DNA of 27,176 nt, from positions 1-27,176 of the forward strand of contig VGPP01000004.1 of the NCBI GenBank assembly GCA_016882585.1. Direction: 5' to 3'. Origin of the DNA: Cyanobacteria bacterium M_surface_7_m2_037. Its GTDB lineage: Bacteria > Cyanobacteriota > Cyanobacteriia > PCC-6307 > Cyanobiaceae. Shown in pieces: positions 1-7,426 of the stretch. Position numbers and translations under genes: made by a program. The notes beneath the pieces were generated by a model that did no database searches, was not told where the DNA came from, and was given only the letters and a program-made list of their open reading frames with translations. The stretch's first letter is position 1, and every line of letters starts with the position of its first letter.

Positions 1-45
1 TGATCCGATCCCAGCGTGGTTGCGGCGTTAACGCCTGCACAGAAG

Positions 46-91
46 AACCCACCGCCCCCCGAATCACAAAGGATGGGGAGGCCGGTGGGTT
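46..91 (-). terminator. Hairpin terminator downstream of prk
   Basis: Positions 46-54 (AACCCACCG) pair perfectly with 83-91 (CGGTGGGTT). The inner part is G/C-rich (CCCC at 57-60 against GGGG at 75-78), which makes a long imperfect stem. On the minus strand the stem is followed by a short pyrimidine-rich TCTTCT stretch, and it lies about 100 bases beyond the prk stop. This fits an intrinsic terminator for prk, although the U-tract is weak. I see no gene in the remainder of 1-188. Confidence 0.5.
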
Positions 92-188
92 GTTGCGCCG
101 GGGAATCCCGGTGCGTTCGGGCTGAGGTGCAACCGAGATGGGAGGACCCTGTCCGCCAGTTGAGCCCCAGCCTAGGTGCAGTGGCGGC

Positions 189-1091
189 TCAGGCCAGCCG
201 CTTCTTTTCCTCGATCATGCGGTGAATGATCGGGGTGAGGATCAGCTCCATGGCGAAGCCCATCTTGCCGCCGTTCACCACGATGGAGGTGGGGCTGGAC
301 ATGAACGAATCGTGGATCATGTCGAGCAGGTAGGTGAAGTCGATCCCCCACTTCTCACGGGCACCCTTACGGAAGTGAATGATCACGAACGACTCATCCG
401 GGGTGGGGATGTCGCGGATCATGAAGGGGTTCGAGGTGTCCACGGTGGGGACACGCTGGAAGTTGATGTCGGTCTGGCTGAACTGCGGGCAGATGTGGTT
501 GATGTAATCCGGCATGCGGCGCAGGATCGTGTCCACGGTGGCCTCAGCCGAGTAGCCGCGCTCCTTGTTGTCGCGGGCGATCTTCTGGATCCACTCCAGG
601 TTCACGATCGGCACCACGCCCACCAGCAGGTCGGCCAGGCCAGCCACGTCGTAGCCATCACCCTTCACACCGCCGTGCAGGCCTTCGTAGAAGAGCAGGT
701 CGGTGCCGGCAGGGATGTTTTCCCAGGGGGTGAACTGGCCGGGCTCAAGGTTGGTGCCGAGGCGTGCGTTGTGCTCGGCAGCCTCCTCCACAGAGTGCAG
801 GTAGTAACGCTTCTGGCCGGTGCCGGTTTCGCCGTAGCTCTTGAACAGCTCGGCCAGCTTGTCGAACAGGTTGGCTTCAGGGCCGAAGTGGCTGAAGTTC
901 TCGCCCTTGGCCAGGGCTGCGGCCATGGCTTCCTTCATGGGGCCGCGCTCGTAGCGGTGGTAGCTGTCGCCCTCCACCACGGCCGGGGTGATGCCTTCGC
1001 GCTTGAAGATGTGCTCGAAGGCGCGCTTCACGGTGCTGGTTCCCGCGCCGGAGGAACCGGTGACCGACACGACCGGGTGACGCTTCGACAT
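189..1091 (-). CDS. prk: Phosphoribulokinase, class I (proteobacterial type)
   Basis: Phosphorylates ribulose 5-phosphate to ribulose 1,5-bisphosphate in the Calvin cycle, in the cytosol. The 300-residue protein has a P-loop GSSGAGTST near residues 12-20, then EGDSYHRYER (about 40-49), FSHFGPEAN (66-74), LLFYEGLHGG (132-141), LEWIQKIARD (165-174) and PQFSQTDINF (202-211). Length and motifs match the proteobacterial class I kinases (about 290-300 residues), not the longer plant/cyanobacterial class II enzymes (about 330). Only one cysteine is present (residue 201), so the thioredoxin-sensitive cysteine pair of class II is absent. The ATG at 1091 gives the family's usual N-terminus. leuB lies upstream on the same strand with an 80-base gap, and a hairpin lies downstream. 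Confidence 0.97.
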   Translation of the reverse strand: MSKRHPVVSVTGSSGAGTSTVKRAFEHIFKREGITPAVVEGDSYHRYERGPMKEAMAAALAKGENFSHFGPEANLFDKLAELFKSYGETGTGQKRYYLHSVEEAAEHNARLGTNLEPGQFTPWENIPAGTDLLFYEGLHGGVKGDGYDVAGLADLLVGVVPIVNLEWIQKIARDNKERGYSAEATVDTILRRMPDYINHICPQFSQTDINFQRVPTVDTSNPFMIRDIPTPDESFVIIHFRKGAREKWGIDFTYLLDMIHDSFMSSPTSIVVNGGKMGFAMELILTPIIHRMIEEKKRLA

Positions 1092-1171
1092 GCGCGAGAT
1101 CAGCAGAACTGGGGGGAGTTTGGCAGGTCGCGGTGCCAGCTCCCCGGAACGCCGACCAGCTCAGGTGTGAT

Positions 1172-2257
1172 TCAGCTCGCCAGGGCGGCCAGCAGCTGAT
1201 CGCCCATGGCTTTGCAGCCGAGCTGGGTGCAGCCTTCGGCCATCAGATCGCCGGTGCGGTAGCCGCCCGCCAGCACCTGATCCACGCAAGCCTCCAGGTC
1301 AGCAGCCGCGGCGTCTTCGCCCAGGCCCACCCGCAACATCATTGCGGCGCTGAGCACCATCGCCATCGGATTGGCCTTGTCCTGGCGGGCGATGTCGGGG
1401 GCGGAGCCGTGGATCGGCTCAAACAGGCCGGGGCCACTCTCGCCCAGGGAGGCGGAGGGCAGCATGCCGATGGAGCCGCTGAGCATGGCGGCTTCATCGC
1501 TGAGGATGTCGCCGAAGAGGTTGCTGGTGAGCAGCACGTCGAACTGGCGGGGGTTACGCACCAGCTGCATGGCGGCGTTGTCCACATACATGTGGCTGAG
1601 CTCCACGCCCGGATAGCTCGCGGCGTGCAGGGCTTCCACCTGGTCGCGCCAGAGCTGGCTCACATCGAGCACGTTGGCTTTATCCACGCTGCAGAGGCGG
1701 CCGCTCCGCTGCTGGGCCAGGTCGAAGCCCACCTTGGCGATGCGATCGATTTCATCGTCGAAGTAGGCCATGGTGTTGAAGCCGCGGACGCGGCCCTCGG
1801 CTTCCACCCGGCCCTTGGGGGTGCCGAAATACACGCCGCCGGTGAGCTCGCGCACCACCATCAGATCCACCCCTTCGATCACCTCGCGCTTGAGGGTGGA
1901 GGCATCGATCAGGGCGGGGATGATCTTCACCGGCCGCAGATTGGCGAAGAGGCCCATGCCGGCGCGCAGCCCCAGCAGGCCGGTCTCCGGGCGCTTCTCG
2001 CGGGGAAGGGTGTCGTATTGGGGGGAGCCGATGGCGGCGAGCAGCACCGCATCGGCGGCCTTGCAGGCTTCCAGGGTGCTGGCGGGCAGGGGCTCGCCGG
2101 TGGCGTCAATCGCCGCACCGCCCATGGGCTGCTCGTTGTACACGAGCTCAAAGCCGTGCTTGCGGCTCACGGCATCCAGTAGCTGCCGGGCCACTGCCGT
2201 GATCTCCGGACCGATGCCGTCGCCGGGGAGCAGGGTGATCCGGTAGCTGGAAGTCAT
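1172..2257 (-). CDS. leuB: 3-isopropylmalate dehydrogenase
   Basis: Oxidatively decarboxylates (2R,3S)-3-isopropylmalate to 2-oxoisocaproate with NAD in leucine synthesis. The 361-residue length is normal. Visible signatures are LLPGDGIGPEI at the N-terminus, the substrate loop RELTGGVYFG, the Asp-rich metal-binding stretch TSNLFGDILSDEAAML, and the nucleotide-binding EPIHGSAPDIA near the C-terminus. The residue after PDIA is Arg, where many homologues have Gly; this is a minor variation. The ATG at 2257 starts MTSSYRITLLPGDG. lpxD ends 62 bases upstream and prk begins 80 bases downstream, so the three may be co-transcribed. Confidence 0.97.
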   Translation of the reverse strand: MTSSYRITLLPGDGIGPEITAVARQLLDAVSRKHGFELVYNEQPMGGAAIDATGEPLPASTLEACKAADAVLLAAIGSPQYDTLPREKRPETGLLGLRAGMGLFANLRPVKIIPALIDASTLKREVIEGVDLMVVRELTGGVYFGTPKGRVEAEGRVRGFNTMAYFDDEIDRIAKVGFDLAQQRSGRLCSVDKANVLDVSQLWRDQVEALHAASYPGVELSHMYVDNAAMQLVRNPRQFDVLLTSNLFGDILSDEAAMLSGSIGMLPSASLGESGPGLFEPIHGSAPDIARQDKANPMAMVLSAAMMLRVGLGEDAAAADLEACVDQVLAGGYRTGDLMAEGCTQLGCKAMGDQLLAALAS

Positions 2258-2319
2258 GGCCGCGCTGGTGCTGGGCGCGAGGCTACGCGCCGGTGTGTGC
2301 TGGGTTTCGTGACCTGGGT

Positions 2320-3387
2320 TCAGGGGGTGCGGCTCTTCTCGAGGCTGCGGATCGCCTTGGCCAGCTCGGGCAGCTTGTTGAAGGCGGCGGAGCAGCGCAG
2401 CCAGAGGCGGTTGGGAATGGCGGGGTAGCCGCTCACCACCTCACCAGGGGCCACCTCGCCATGGATGCCGGATTTGGAGGAGGCGATCGAGCGATCGCCC
2501 ATCACGGCCTTGTTGGCCAGGCCCACCTGGCCCGCCAGGATCACGCCGTTGCCGAGGCGGGCGCCACCGGCGATGCCCACCTGGGCGGCCAGGGCACAGC
2601 CCTTGCCGGTGGTCACGCCATGGCCGATGTGCACCAGGTTGTCGATCTTGGTGCCGGCGCCGATCCGCGTTTCCCCCACCGAGGGGCGATCGATGGTGCT
2701 GCCGCAGCCCACCTCCACGCCGTCTTCGAGCACCACCAGGCCGGTCTGGGGCATCTTGCGCCAGCCTTGAGCGGTGGGCACAAAGCCGAATCCCTCGCTG
2801 CCCACCACGGCATTGGAGTGCACCACGCAGGCGCGGCCCAGCCGGGAGCCCGGGTGCACCACCGCCCCGGCATGCAGTTCACAGCCATCACCGATCTGCA
2901 CGTCGTCGTAGATCACCACATTGGGGTGGATCGTGCAGCTGGATCCGATCTGCACCTGGGCGCCGATCACCACATGCGCCCCCACATGGCTGCCCATGCC
3001 CACCACCGCTTCCGGATCCACCACAGCGCTGGGGTGGATGCCCGGGGGCTTGGCTTGGCGCGGATACAGAGCATCGAGAGCTTCGGCGAACGCCAGCCGG
3101 GGATCGCGCAGGGCAATCCAGGCCTGGCCGCGCTCGGATGCTTGCTGCTGCAGCGCCTCAGCCTCATCGCCCTTGGCCGGCAACAACACGGCGCTGGCAC
3201 CGCTCGCGGCCAGGGCTGCCGCCAAGGCGTTACCCGGCTCCAGAAAGCTCAGCTCGCCCTGCCCGGATTGATCGAGGGCAGCTGCGCTCCGCAGCTCCGG
3301 ATCCTCCGCCAGGTTGTGGCTCAGGCCCTGGGTGCCGCCAGCGGCCTGCACTTCGCTCAGGTGGCTGAGCAATTGGCTGAAGCGCAT
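2320..3387 (-). CDS. lpxD: UDP-3-O-acylglucosamine N-acyltransferase
   Basis: Third step of lipid A synthesis: transfers a 3-hydroxyacyl chain from acyl carrier protein to the 2-amino group of UDP-3-O-acyl-glucosamine. The 355-residue protein has an N-terminal uridine-binding domain (about 1-105, containing GQGELSFLEPGNALAAAL). A left-handed beta helix of hexapeptide repeats follows (about 115-305, for example VVIGAQVQIGSSCTIHPNVV). The catalytic His sits in NLVHIGHGV, and a C-terminal helix carries ELAKAIRSLEK. The ATG is at 3387. The 235-base region upstream, before proB ends, holds a 46-bp perfect palindrome. An outer-membrane lipid A pathway is plausible for a cyanobacterium, but the other lpx genes are not in this window. 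Confidence 0.93.
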   Translation of the reverse strand: MRFSQLLSHLSEVQAAGGTQGLSHNLAEDPELRSAAALDQSGQGELSFLEPGNALAAALAASGASAVLLPAKGDEAEALQQQASERGQAWIALRDPRLAFAEALDALYPRQAKPPGIHPSAVVDPEAVVGMGSHVGAHVVIGAQVQIGSSCTIHPNVVIYDDVQIGDGCELHAGAVVHPGSRLGRACVVHSNAVVGSEGFGFVPTAQGWRKMPQTGLVVLEDGVEVGCGSTIDRPSVGETRIGAGTKIDNLVHIGHGVTTGKGCALAAQVGIAGGARLGNGVILAGQVGLANKAVMGDRSIASSKSGIHGEVAPGEVVSGYPAIPNRLWLRCSAAFNKLPELAKAIRSLEKSRTP

Positions 3388-3508
3388 GGGAGCCGCAGAA
3401 ACCTGGAGGTCGGGCGGATCGTAGGTGGATCGGGCCTAGAGGACCGAAGTCGGTGGCTTGGCCCGGTTGGGGTGCTTTCTGGCTGGTGGTTGCAGTGGTG
3501 TCCCGCCC

Positions 3509-3554
3509 TGGTGTCCAAAGGCGGATATCCATGGATATCCGCCTTTGGACACCA
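3509..3554. repeat. 46-bp perfect palindrome
   Basis: Every base from 3509 to 3531 pairs with its partner from 3554 down to 3532. The half-site reads TGGTGTCC-AAAGGCGGATATCC-A, and the centre is CCATGG flanked by two copies of GGATATCC, itself a palindrome. There is no loop, so it could extrude as a cruciform in DNA or form a very stable hairpin in RNA from either strand. No T-run follows on either side, so it is not a textbook terminator. A partial extra copy of the outer arm (GGTGTCC) stands at 3497-3503. It lies between the proB stop and the lpxD start, in otherwise unremarkable intergenic sequence (3388-3622). It may be a copy of a dispersed element, which cannot be tested from one window. 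Confidence 0.9.
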
Positions 3555-3622
3555 CGCCACACCAAACCAGATCGTTCTACAAAACGGCGCACGTCACCAC
3601 CATCCCGGACGCCTGGCGCCGC

Positions 3623-4699
3623 TCAGGTGTTGCTCGCTCCGGGGGTGATCACCAATTGATCGCGGTGCACCACCAGTCCGCGCTGGCCTTTGCGCTTTTG
3701 GAGCTCGTCGCTGTCCATCTCGCTGAGGCCACGGGCCAGTTCACGACCATCCAGGCTCAGCAGCCGTACGGCATCGCGGCGATTGAAGTCGCCCCCCACC
3801 TCACGCACGCCAACAGCTAGGAGCGAGGCTCCCTGCTCCAGCAAGGCCCGTTCAGCGCCGGTATCCACGGTGATAGTGCCCTTCGGCAGCAAGGCATGGG
3901 CGAGCCAGCCTTTGCGATCGCTCAGCGGGGTCTCGCTGGCACGGAACAGCGTGCCGCGCGGTTCTCCAGCGAGCAAGGCGTTCAGCACAGCCGGATCACG
4001 GCCATCGGCCAGGCGCACCTGGATGCCACTGGCGGTGGCGATGCGAGCGGCTGTGAGCTTGGTGGTCATGCCGCCGGTGCCCCAGCGACCGCCGCCCTTG
4101 GCCACGCCGCTGAGCGCTTCCAGCTCGGCCAGGTTGTTCACCTCCGCAATCGGGCGTGCGTCGGCATCGCTGCGGGGATCGCCGGAATAGAGGCTGTCGA
4201 TGTCGGTGAGCAGCACCAGCTCATCGGCCTGCACTGCTACCGCCACCAGGGCGGAGAGGGTGTCGTTGTCGCCGAAGCGCAGCTCGTCGGTGGCGAGGGT
4301 GTCGTTTTCGTTGATCACTGGGGTTACGCCCCAGGCAAGCAACTGCTCGAGGGTGCGGCAGGCGTTCTGGTAGCGGCGACGTGAGGCCAGATCACCGCGG
4401 GTGAGCAGCACCTGGGCCACACAGCGCTGATGGCGTGCGAAGGCCTGGTCGTAGAGGGTCATCAACCGCCCTTGGCCCACGGCGGCGGCCGCTTGAAGCC
4501 CCTCCAGCTCAGTGGGGCGTTCGCTGCGGCCGAGGGCGGTGCAGCCCAGGCCCACGGCCCCGCTGGTGACCAGCACCACCGGCTCCTGCCGCTGCCAAAG
4601 GCTGCAGAGGCTGGCGGCCAGATCGGCAATCACCACATCGGTGTTGCGGCCGCCGGCACCGCGCAGCACGCTGGTGCCAACCTTGATCACGCGGCGCAT
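3623..4699 (-). CDS. proB: Glutamate 5-kinase
   Basis: First step of proline synthesis: ATP-dependent phosphorylation of glutamate to glutamyl 5-phosphate. The 358-residue protein begins MRRVIKVGTSVL, the amino-acid-kinase signature. It shows VTSGAVGLGCTALG, the glutamate-binding PVINENDTLATDELRFGDND, the LLTDIDSLYSGDPR loop and GGMTTKLTAARIATASGI. A C-terminal PUA domain occupies about 270-350 (KGTITVDTGAERALLEQGASLLAVGV onward, given here as its start only by position). The ATG at 4699 is the first residue of the conserved fold. It sits 36 bases downstream of the HAD phosphatase gene, on the same strand. Confidence 0.96.
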   Translation of the reverse strand: MRRVIKVGTSVLRGAGGRNTDVVIADLAASLCSLWQRQEPVVLVTSGAVGLGCTALGRSERPTELEGLQAAAAVGQGRLMTLYDQAFARHQRCVAQVLLTRGDLASRRRYQNACRTLEQLLAWGVTPVINENDTLATDELRFGDNDTLSALVAVAVQADELVLLTDIDSLYSGDPRSDADARPIAEVNNLAELEALSGVAKGGGRWGTGGMTTKLTAARIATASGIQVRLADGRDPAVLNALLAGEPRGTLFRASETPLSDRKGWLAHALLPKGTITVDTGAERALLEQGASLLAVGVREVGGDFNRRDAVRLLSLDGRELARGLSEMDSDELQKRKGQRGLVVHRDQLVITPGASNT

Positions 4700-4735
4700 C
4701 GTTATCTCCGTCCCGTCATCAACAGCGGCCCATCT

Positions 4736-5257
4736 TCAGCGCAGCGGCGCTCCGGCCAGCCGTGCCAGCCGCACCTCCAGCCGTTGCCAGTGGTCGTGGG
4801 GGCATGGCTCCCCCTGAGGATTCACCGGTTTCACGAGCACGGTGTAAAGGCCGAGGCGGTTGCCGGCCAACACATCGGTGAACACCCGATCGCCCACGAT
4901 CGCCACCTGGCCATGGGGCAGATCGAGCTGCTCGATCACCCGCCGCAGTGGCCCCCGCCGCGGCTTCCCCGCACTGGTGGTGTAGGTGACCCCCAGCTGA
5001 TCGGCCACCGCGCCGATGCGGCTGCGGGAGGGGTTGTTGCTGAATAAATGCAGCGGCAGGGTCTGCTGGGCGCGCCGCAACCAGGCCTCCACCGCCGGGG
5101 GCAGTTCGCTGCCCCGGCGCGGCAGCAGCGTGCGATCCACATCCAGCACCAGGGCGCGGATGCCCTGGGCCAACAGTTGATGCAGCGGCAGCTCAGCCAG
5201 GGTGCCGGGGGCCACCAGGTTGGGCTGCAGCAGTTCTGGCAGAGACAGGTTGCTCAC
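4736..5257 (-). CDS. YqeG family HAD IIIA-type phosphatase
   Basis: A small cytosolic HAD-superfamily hydrolase of 173 residues. Motif I is LVLDVDRTLLP (DxDxT), motif II is HLFSNNPSRSR, the lysine is in SAGKPRRGPL, and the acidic motif is IVGDRVFTDVLAGNRLG. This order and length match the YqeG / phosphatidylglycerophosphate-phosphatase-like group; the substrate cannot be read from the sequence. If it acts on phosphatidylglycerophosphate it would complement pgsA at 17668-18198, but that is inference. Translation starts at GTG 5257 (MSNLSLPELLQP), 17 bases after the DUF3727 stop, so the two are probably co-transcribed. Confidence 0.85.
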   Translation of the reverse strand: MSNLSLPELLQPNLVAPGTLAELPLHQLLAQGIRALVLDVDRTLLPRRGSELPPAVEAWLRRAQQTLPLHLFSNNPSRSRIGAVADQLGVTYTTSAGKPRRGPLRRVIEQLDLPHGQVAIVGDRVFTDVLAGNRLGLYTVLVKPVNPQGEPCPHDHWQRLEVRLARLAGAPLR

Positions 5258-5274
5258 GGTGGGCGGCGCTGCGA

Positions 5275-5844
5275 TCAGCCTTCGCCGAGCTCGCGCTCGT
5301 CGAGTTCGGCTTCGATGCGGGGCTGAATCCGTTCGAATTCCTCGCCCTCCACCAGTCGCCCTTCGCCGTTCTCCATCCGTGCCACCACGAAGAAGGGATC
5401 GAGGGGAATGAACAGGCCGTATTCCTCGCCTTCGGCGCGGAACTGAATCAGCATCTCGTAGAGATCGCTCTCCTCGTCGTCATCCTCGCCGTCGATCTCT
5501 TCATCCAGTTCTTCGGGATCGGGCTCCTCCAGTTCACCGCTCACGGTGAGGGTCACGGCGGAGCGCACCAGGGTGAGGTCGTGCTCCTGCAGCACCACAT
5601 CCGCCACCGAGAGGATCGGCTCGGCGCCGCTGAGTTCGTCGATCACCTCATCGTCGCTGTCGTCATCGGCGGCGATCTTCACGAGGCACACCGGGGTGTC
5701 CACCGGGGTGAGCAGGGCGTAATCGTTGCCGTCGAGCGGGATCAGCTGCTCGAGGAAGCAGAGCAACTGACGCCCTTCGCTGTCGCGCACCAGCACGGTG
5801 GGCACATCACCGGCACCGTTGGCGCTGGGACCGTCTGAGCTCAT
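5275..5844 (-). CDS. DUF3727 family protein
   Basis: A 189-residue soluble, strongly acidic protein of a family I know from cyanobacteria and plants; its function is not established. It has two similar halves. The first starts VPTVLVRDSEGRQLLCFLEQ and includes YALLTPVDTPVCLVKI. The second has LYEMLIQFRAEGEEYGLFIPLDPFFVVAR. They are joined by a linker of Glu and Asp at roughly 108-130. The frame is open further upstream, into ruvX. ATG 5844 is preferred because AAGGA lies just upstream at good spacing and the upstream translation is low-complexity. The ruvX stop is about 20 bases upstream. Confidence 0.85.
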   Translation of the reverse strand: MSSDGPSANGAGDVPTVLVRDSEGRQLLCFLEQLIPLDGNDYALLTPVDTPVCLVKIAADDDSDDEVIDELSGAEPILSVADVVLQEHDLTLVRSAVTLTVSGELEEPDPEELDEEIDGEDDDEESDLYEMLIQFRAEGEEYGLFIPLDPFFVVARMENGEGRLVEGEEFERIQPRIEAELDERELGEG

Positions 5845-5863
5845 GGGTGGTTCCTTGGTGTCT

Positions 5864-6343
5864 TCAGGATGCCTGGGCGTCGGCCCCTGAGCCAACGGCA
5901 GGGGCCTGCGCGTGCACCGGCGCCGGTTCTGGGCCTTCCTGCAGCCACTGCTCGAGCAGCAGCGCTGCGGCGGCACTGTCGAGGGCGCCGCTGCGGTCGC
6001 CATGCAGGCCGTGGCGCTCCGCGGCGGACCAGCTGCTGGCGTATTCATTCACCAGGGCCAGGGGCAACGCCAGGTGACGCGCCAGCCGTTCGCCGTAGCG
6101 CCGGCAGTGCTCCGCCTGCTCGGTGGGCTGTTGCTGGGCATCGAGGGGCAGGCCCACCACCAGCGCCGTGATCCGGCGCAGGCTCACCAGTTGGCGCAGC
6201 TGCTCGAGGTCGGCGGGGTAGCGGCCACGGCGCAACGCCGGCAGCGGTGTCACCGTGACGCCAAGGGGGTCGCAGCCGGCCAGGCCGATGCGTTTGCGGC
6301 CCACATCCAGGGCGAGCACGGAGCGCGGCTTGGGCCGTGTCAA
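5864..6343 (-). CDS. ruvX: YqgF/RuvX family nuclease (Holliday junction resolvase-like)
   Basis: An RNase H-fold protein of the YqgF/RuvX family, linked in bacteria to pre-16S rRNA 5' end maturation and proposed as a Holliday junction resolvase. Evidence is the N-terminal SVLALDVGRKRIGLAGCD (first catalytic Asp), the ALVVGLPLD strand followed by EQAEHCRRYGERLA, then LVNEYASSWSAAE (the usual DER position reads NEY) and a C-terminal DSAAAALLLEQWL (last catalytic Asp). The frame is open to 6454, but that extension is Pro-rich and antisense-like over the neighbour. TTG 6343 gives 159 residues, the family length, and overlaps the upstream stop as TTGA, which suggests translational coupling. A 25-residue Ala/Pro tail follows the fold. 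Confidence 0.85.
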   Translation of the reverse strand: MTRPKPRSVLALDVGRKRIGLAGCDPLGVTVTPLPALRRGRYPADLEQLRQLVSLRRITALVVGLPLDAQQQPTEQAEHCRRYGERLARHLALPLALVNEYASSWSAAERHGLHGDRSGALDSAAAALLLEQWLQEGPEPAPVHAQAPAVGSGADAQAS

Positions 6344-7425
6344 GGCCGGCCGAGGGGGGTTGGGATCGGGCGCTGGCCAGGCTGGAGGCGGCCCAGCATC
6401 GCTTCGAGGCGTTGGGCCATCTGGGTGGCCTGCTGGGGGGCGTGACGCCGCCACACGCTGCGTGCCATCACCACTTCTTCACCCTCTGGTGCCATCCCCA
6501 GGCTCTGCAGCCAACGGCTGCGCTCGTCGTCGAGCACATCGCTGCGCACCAGCAACTGCTCCGCTCCGGCGGCGCTGCGCTCCAGCAGCAGTTGCAGTGG
6601 TTCACCCTGCAGGTGCTGCCAGCCGGGGTGCACGATCAGTTCCACCTCGGGCAGCCCCCGATGGCCAGGGCGCAGCCGCCGGGCGCCCGCCACCGCCTGC
6701 TGGCGCGTGCTGTCGAACAGCATCAGGCTCGGCTGCTCGCTCTGATCGAGCAGATCGTCGATGCGGCGATCGAGCAGTTGGCGCAGCTGTGCTGGCAGGG
6801 CGGCCTGCTCGAGCTGCCACATGGCTGGGGCCGTGCGGCGATTGAGCGGCTTGAGCTGGAGGTCGGTCGGGAGAGCTTGCGGTTCAGCGGTCGCTGGAGG
6901 TTCCCAGCGCCAGAGCGTCTCCCGGCGCAGGGGCTGGAATCCCTGCTGACGCAGCAGGGCCAGGCGATCGCTATCGGTGGTGGCGGCCGTGGCGATCCAA
7001 CTGGCGGCGCCGCGGCTGCGCTGGATCGCTTCGCGGATCAGTGCCGCTTCGATGGCCATGCGGCCCGCTTCCCCTGCCGACAGGCTCGCTGCGCTGCTGC
7101 GCAGCTGCAGCAGTTGCCAGCAGCTGCCGCTGCGGTTGAGCCGTTGGCTGAGCAGCAGGCCCAGGGGGTGTTGGGGTTCCCGGTAAGCCAGCAGCACATC
7201 GGGAACCAGCGGGGGCCGGGCTGTGAGGCTGTTGAGCAGCCGATCGGGCCCCTGCAGCAGCAAGGCGCGCTGCAGCAGCGGTAGGAGATCGGCAAAACAG
7301 GGGTCCTGCAGCAGCGGCAGATGCCAACCGCGCAGGGGAACCACGTTCAGGCACGGGGCCTGAGCGGGTCGCTGGGCTGGTGCAGCTGAAGACACGGCGC
7401 TCGGCCTGATAGGCCCTGAGCCCAT
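6340..7425 (-). CDS. GNAT-like acetyltransferase family protein
   Basis: A 361-residue soluble protein. Two parts look like GNAT-type N-acyltransferase folds. The first, about 95-185, contains AGRMAIEAALIREAIQRSRG and a terminal LALLRQQGFQPLRRETLWRW, typical of the last GNAT strands. The second, about 225-335, contains QQAVAGARRLRPGHRGLPEVE and ERSAAGAEQLLVRSDVLDDE. The acetyl-CoA loop (Q/RxxGxG/A) is not clear, so the activity is unproven. The ATG at 7425 sits one base after the stop of the upstream gene, and the stop overlaps the ruvX start, so it is in a tight operon. A downstream start is possible because no ribosome site precedes ATG 7425. Confidence 0.6.
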   Translation of the reverse strand: MGSGPIRPSAVSSAAPAQRPAQAPCLNVVPLRGWHLPLLQDPCFADLLPLLQRALLLQGPDRLLNSLTARPPLVPDVLLAYREPQHPLGLLLSQRLNRSGSCWQLLQLRSSAASLSAGEAGRMAIEAALIREAIQRSRGAASWIATAATTDSDRLALLRQQGFQPLRRETLWRWEPPATAEPQALPTDLQLKPLNRRTAPAMWQLEQAALPAQLRQLLDRRIDDLLDQSEQPSLMLFDSTRQQAVAGARRLRPGHRGLPEVELIVHPGWQHLQGEPLQLLLERSAAGAEQLLVRSDVLDDERSRWLQSLGMAPEGEEVVMARSVWRRHAPQQATQMAQRLEAMLGRLQPGQRPIPTPLGRP

Positions 7426-7426
7426 G

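Noticed and set aside
138..1199. Long open frame on the plus strand opposite prk
   Set aside because: It is antisense to a strongly conserved kinase, rich in His, Val, Gly and Ala as GC-rich shadows are, and has no recognisable domain.
2293..3648. Plus-strand open frame opposite lpxD
   Set aside because: His/Gly/Ala-rich shadow of hexapeptide repeats; the real gene on the minus strand has full LpxD motifs. The same holds for the plus-strand frames at 1133-2182, 7424-8662, 10668-11699 and 12108-12722.
5845..6048. Upstream extension of the DUF3727 frame
   Set aside because: It overlaps ruvX and is low-complexity; ATG 5844 has a good ribosome site.
6344..6454. Upstream extension of ruvX to ATG 6454
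   Set aside because: It is a Pro-rich stretch overlapping the end of the GNAT-like gene; TTG 6343 gives the normal family length and a TTGA coupling.
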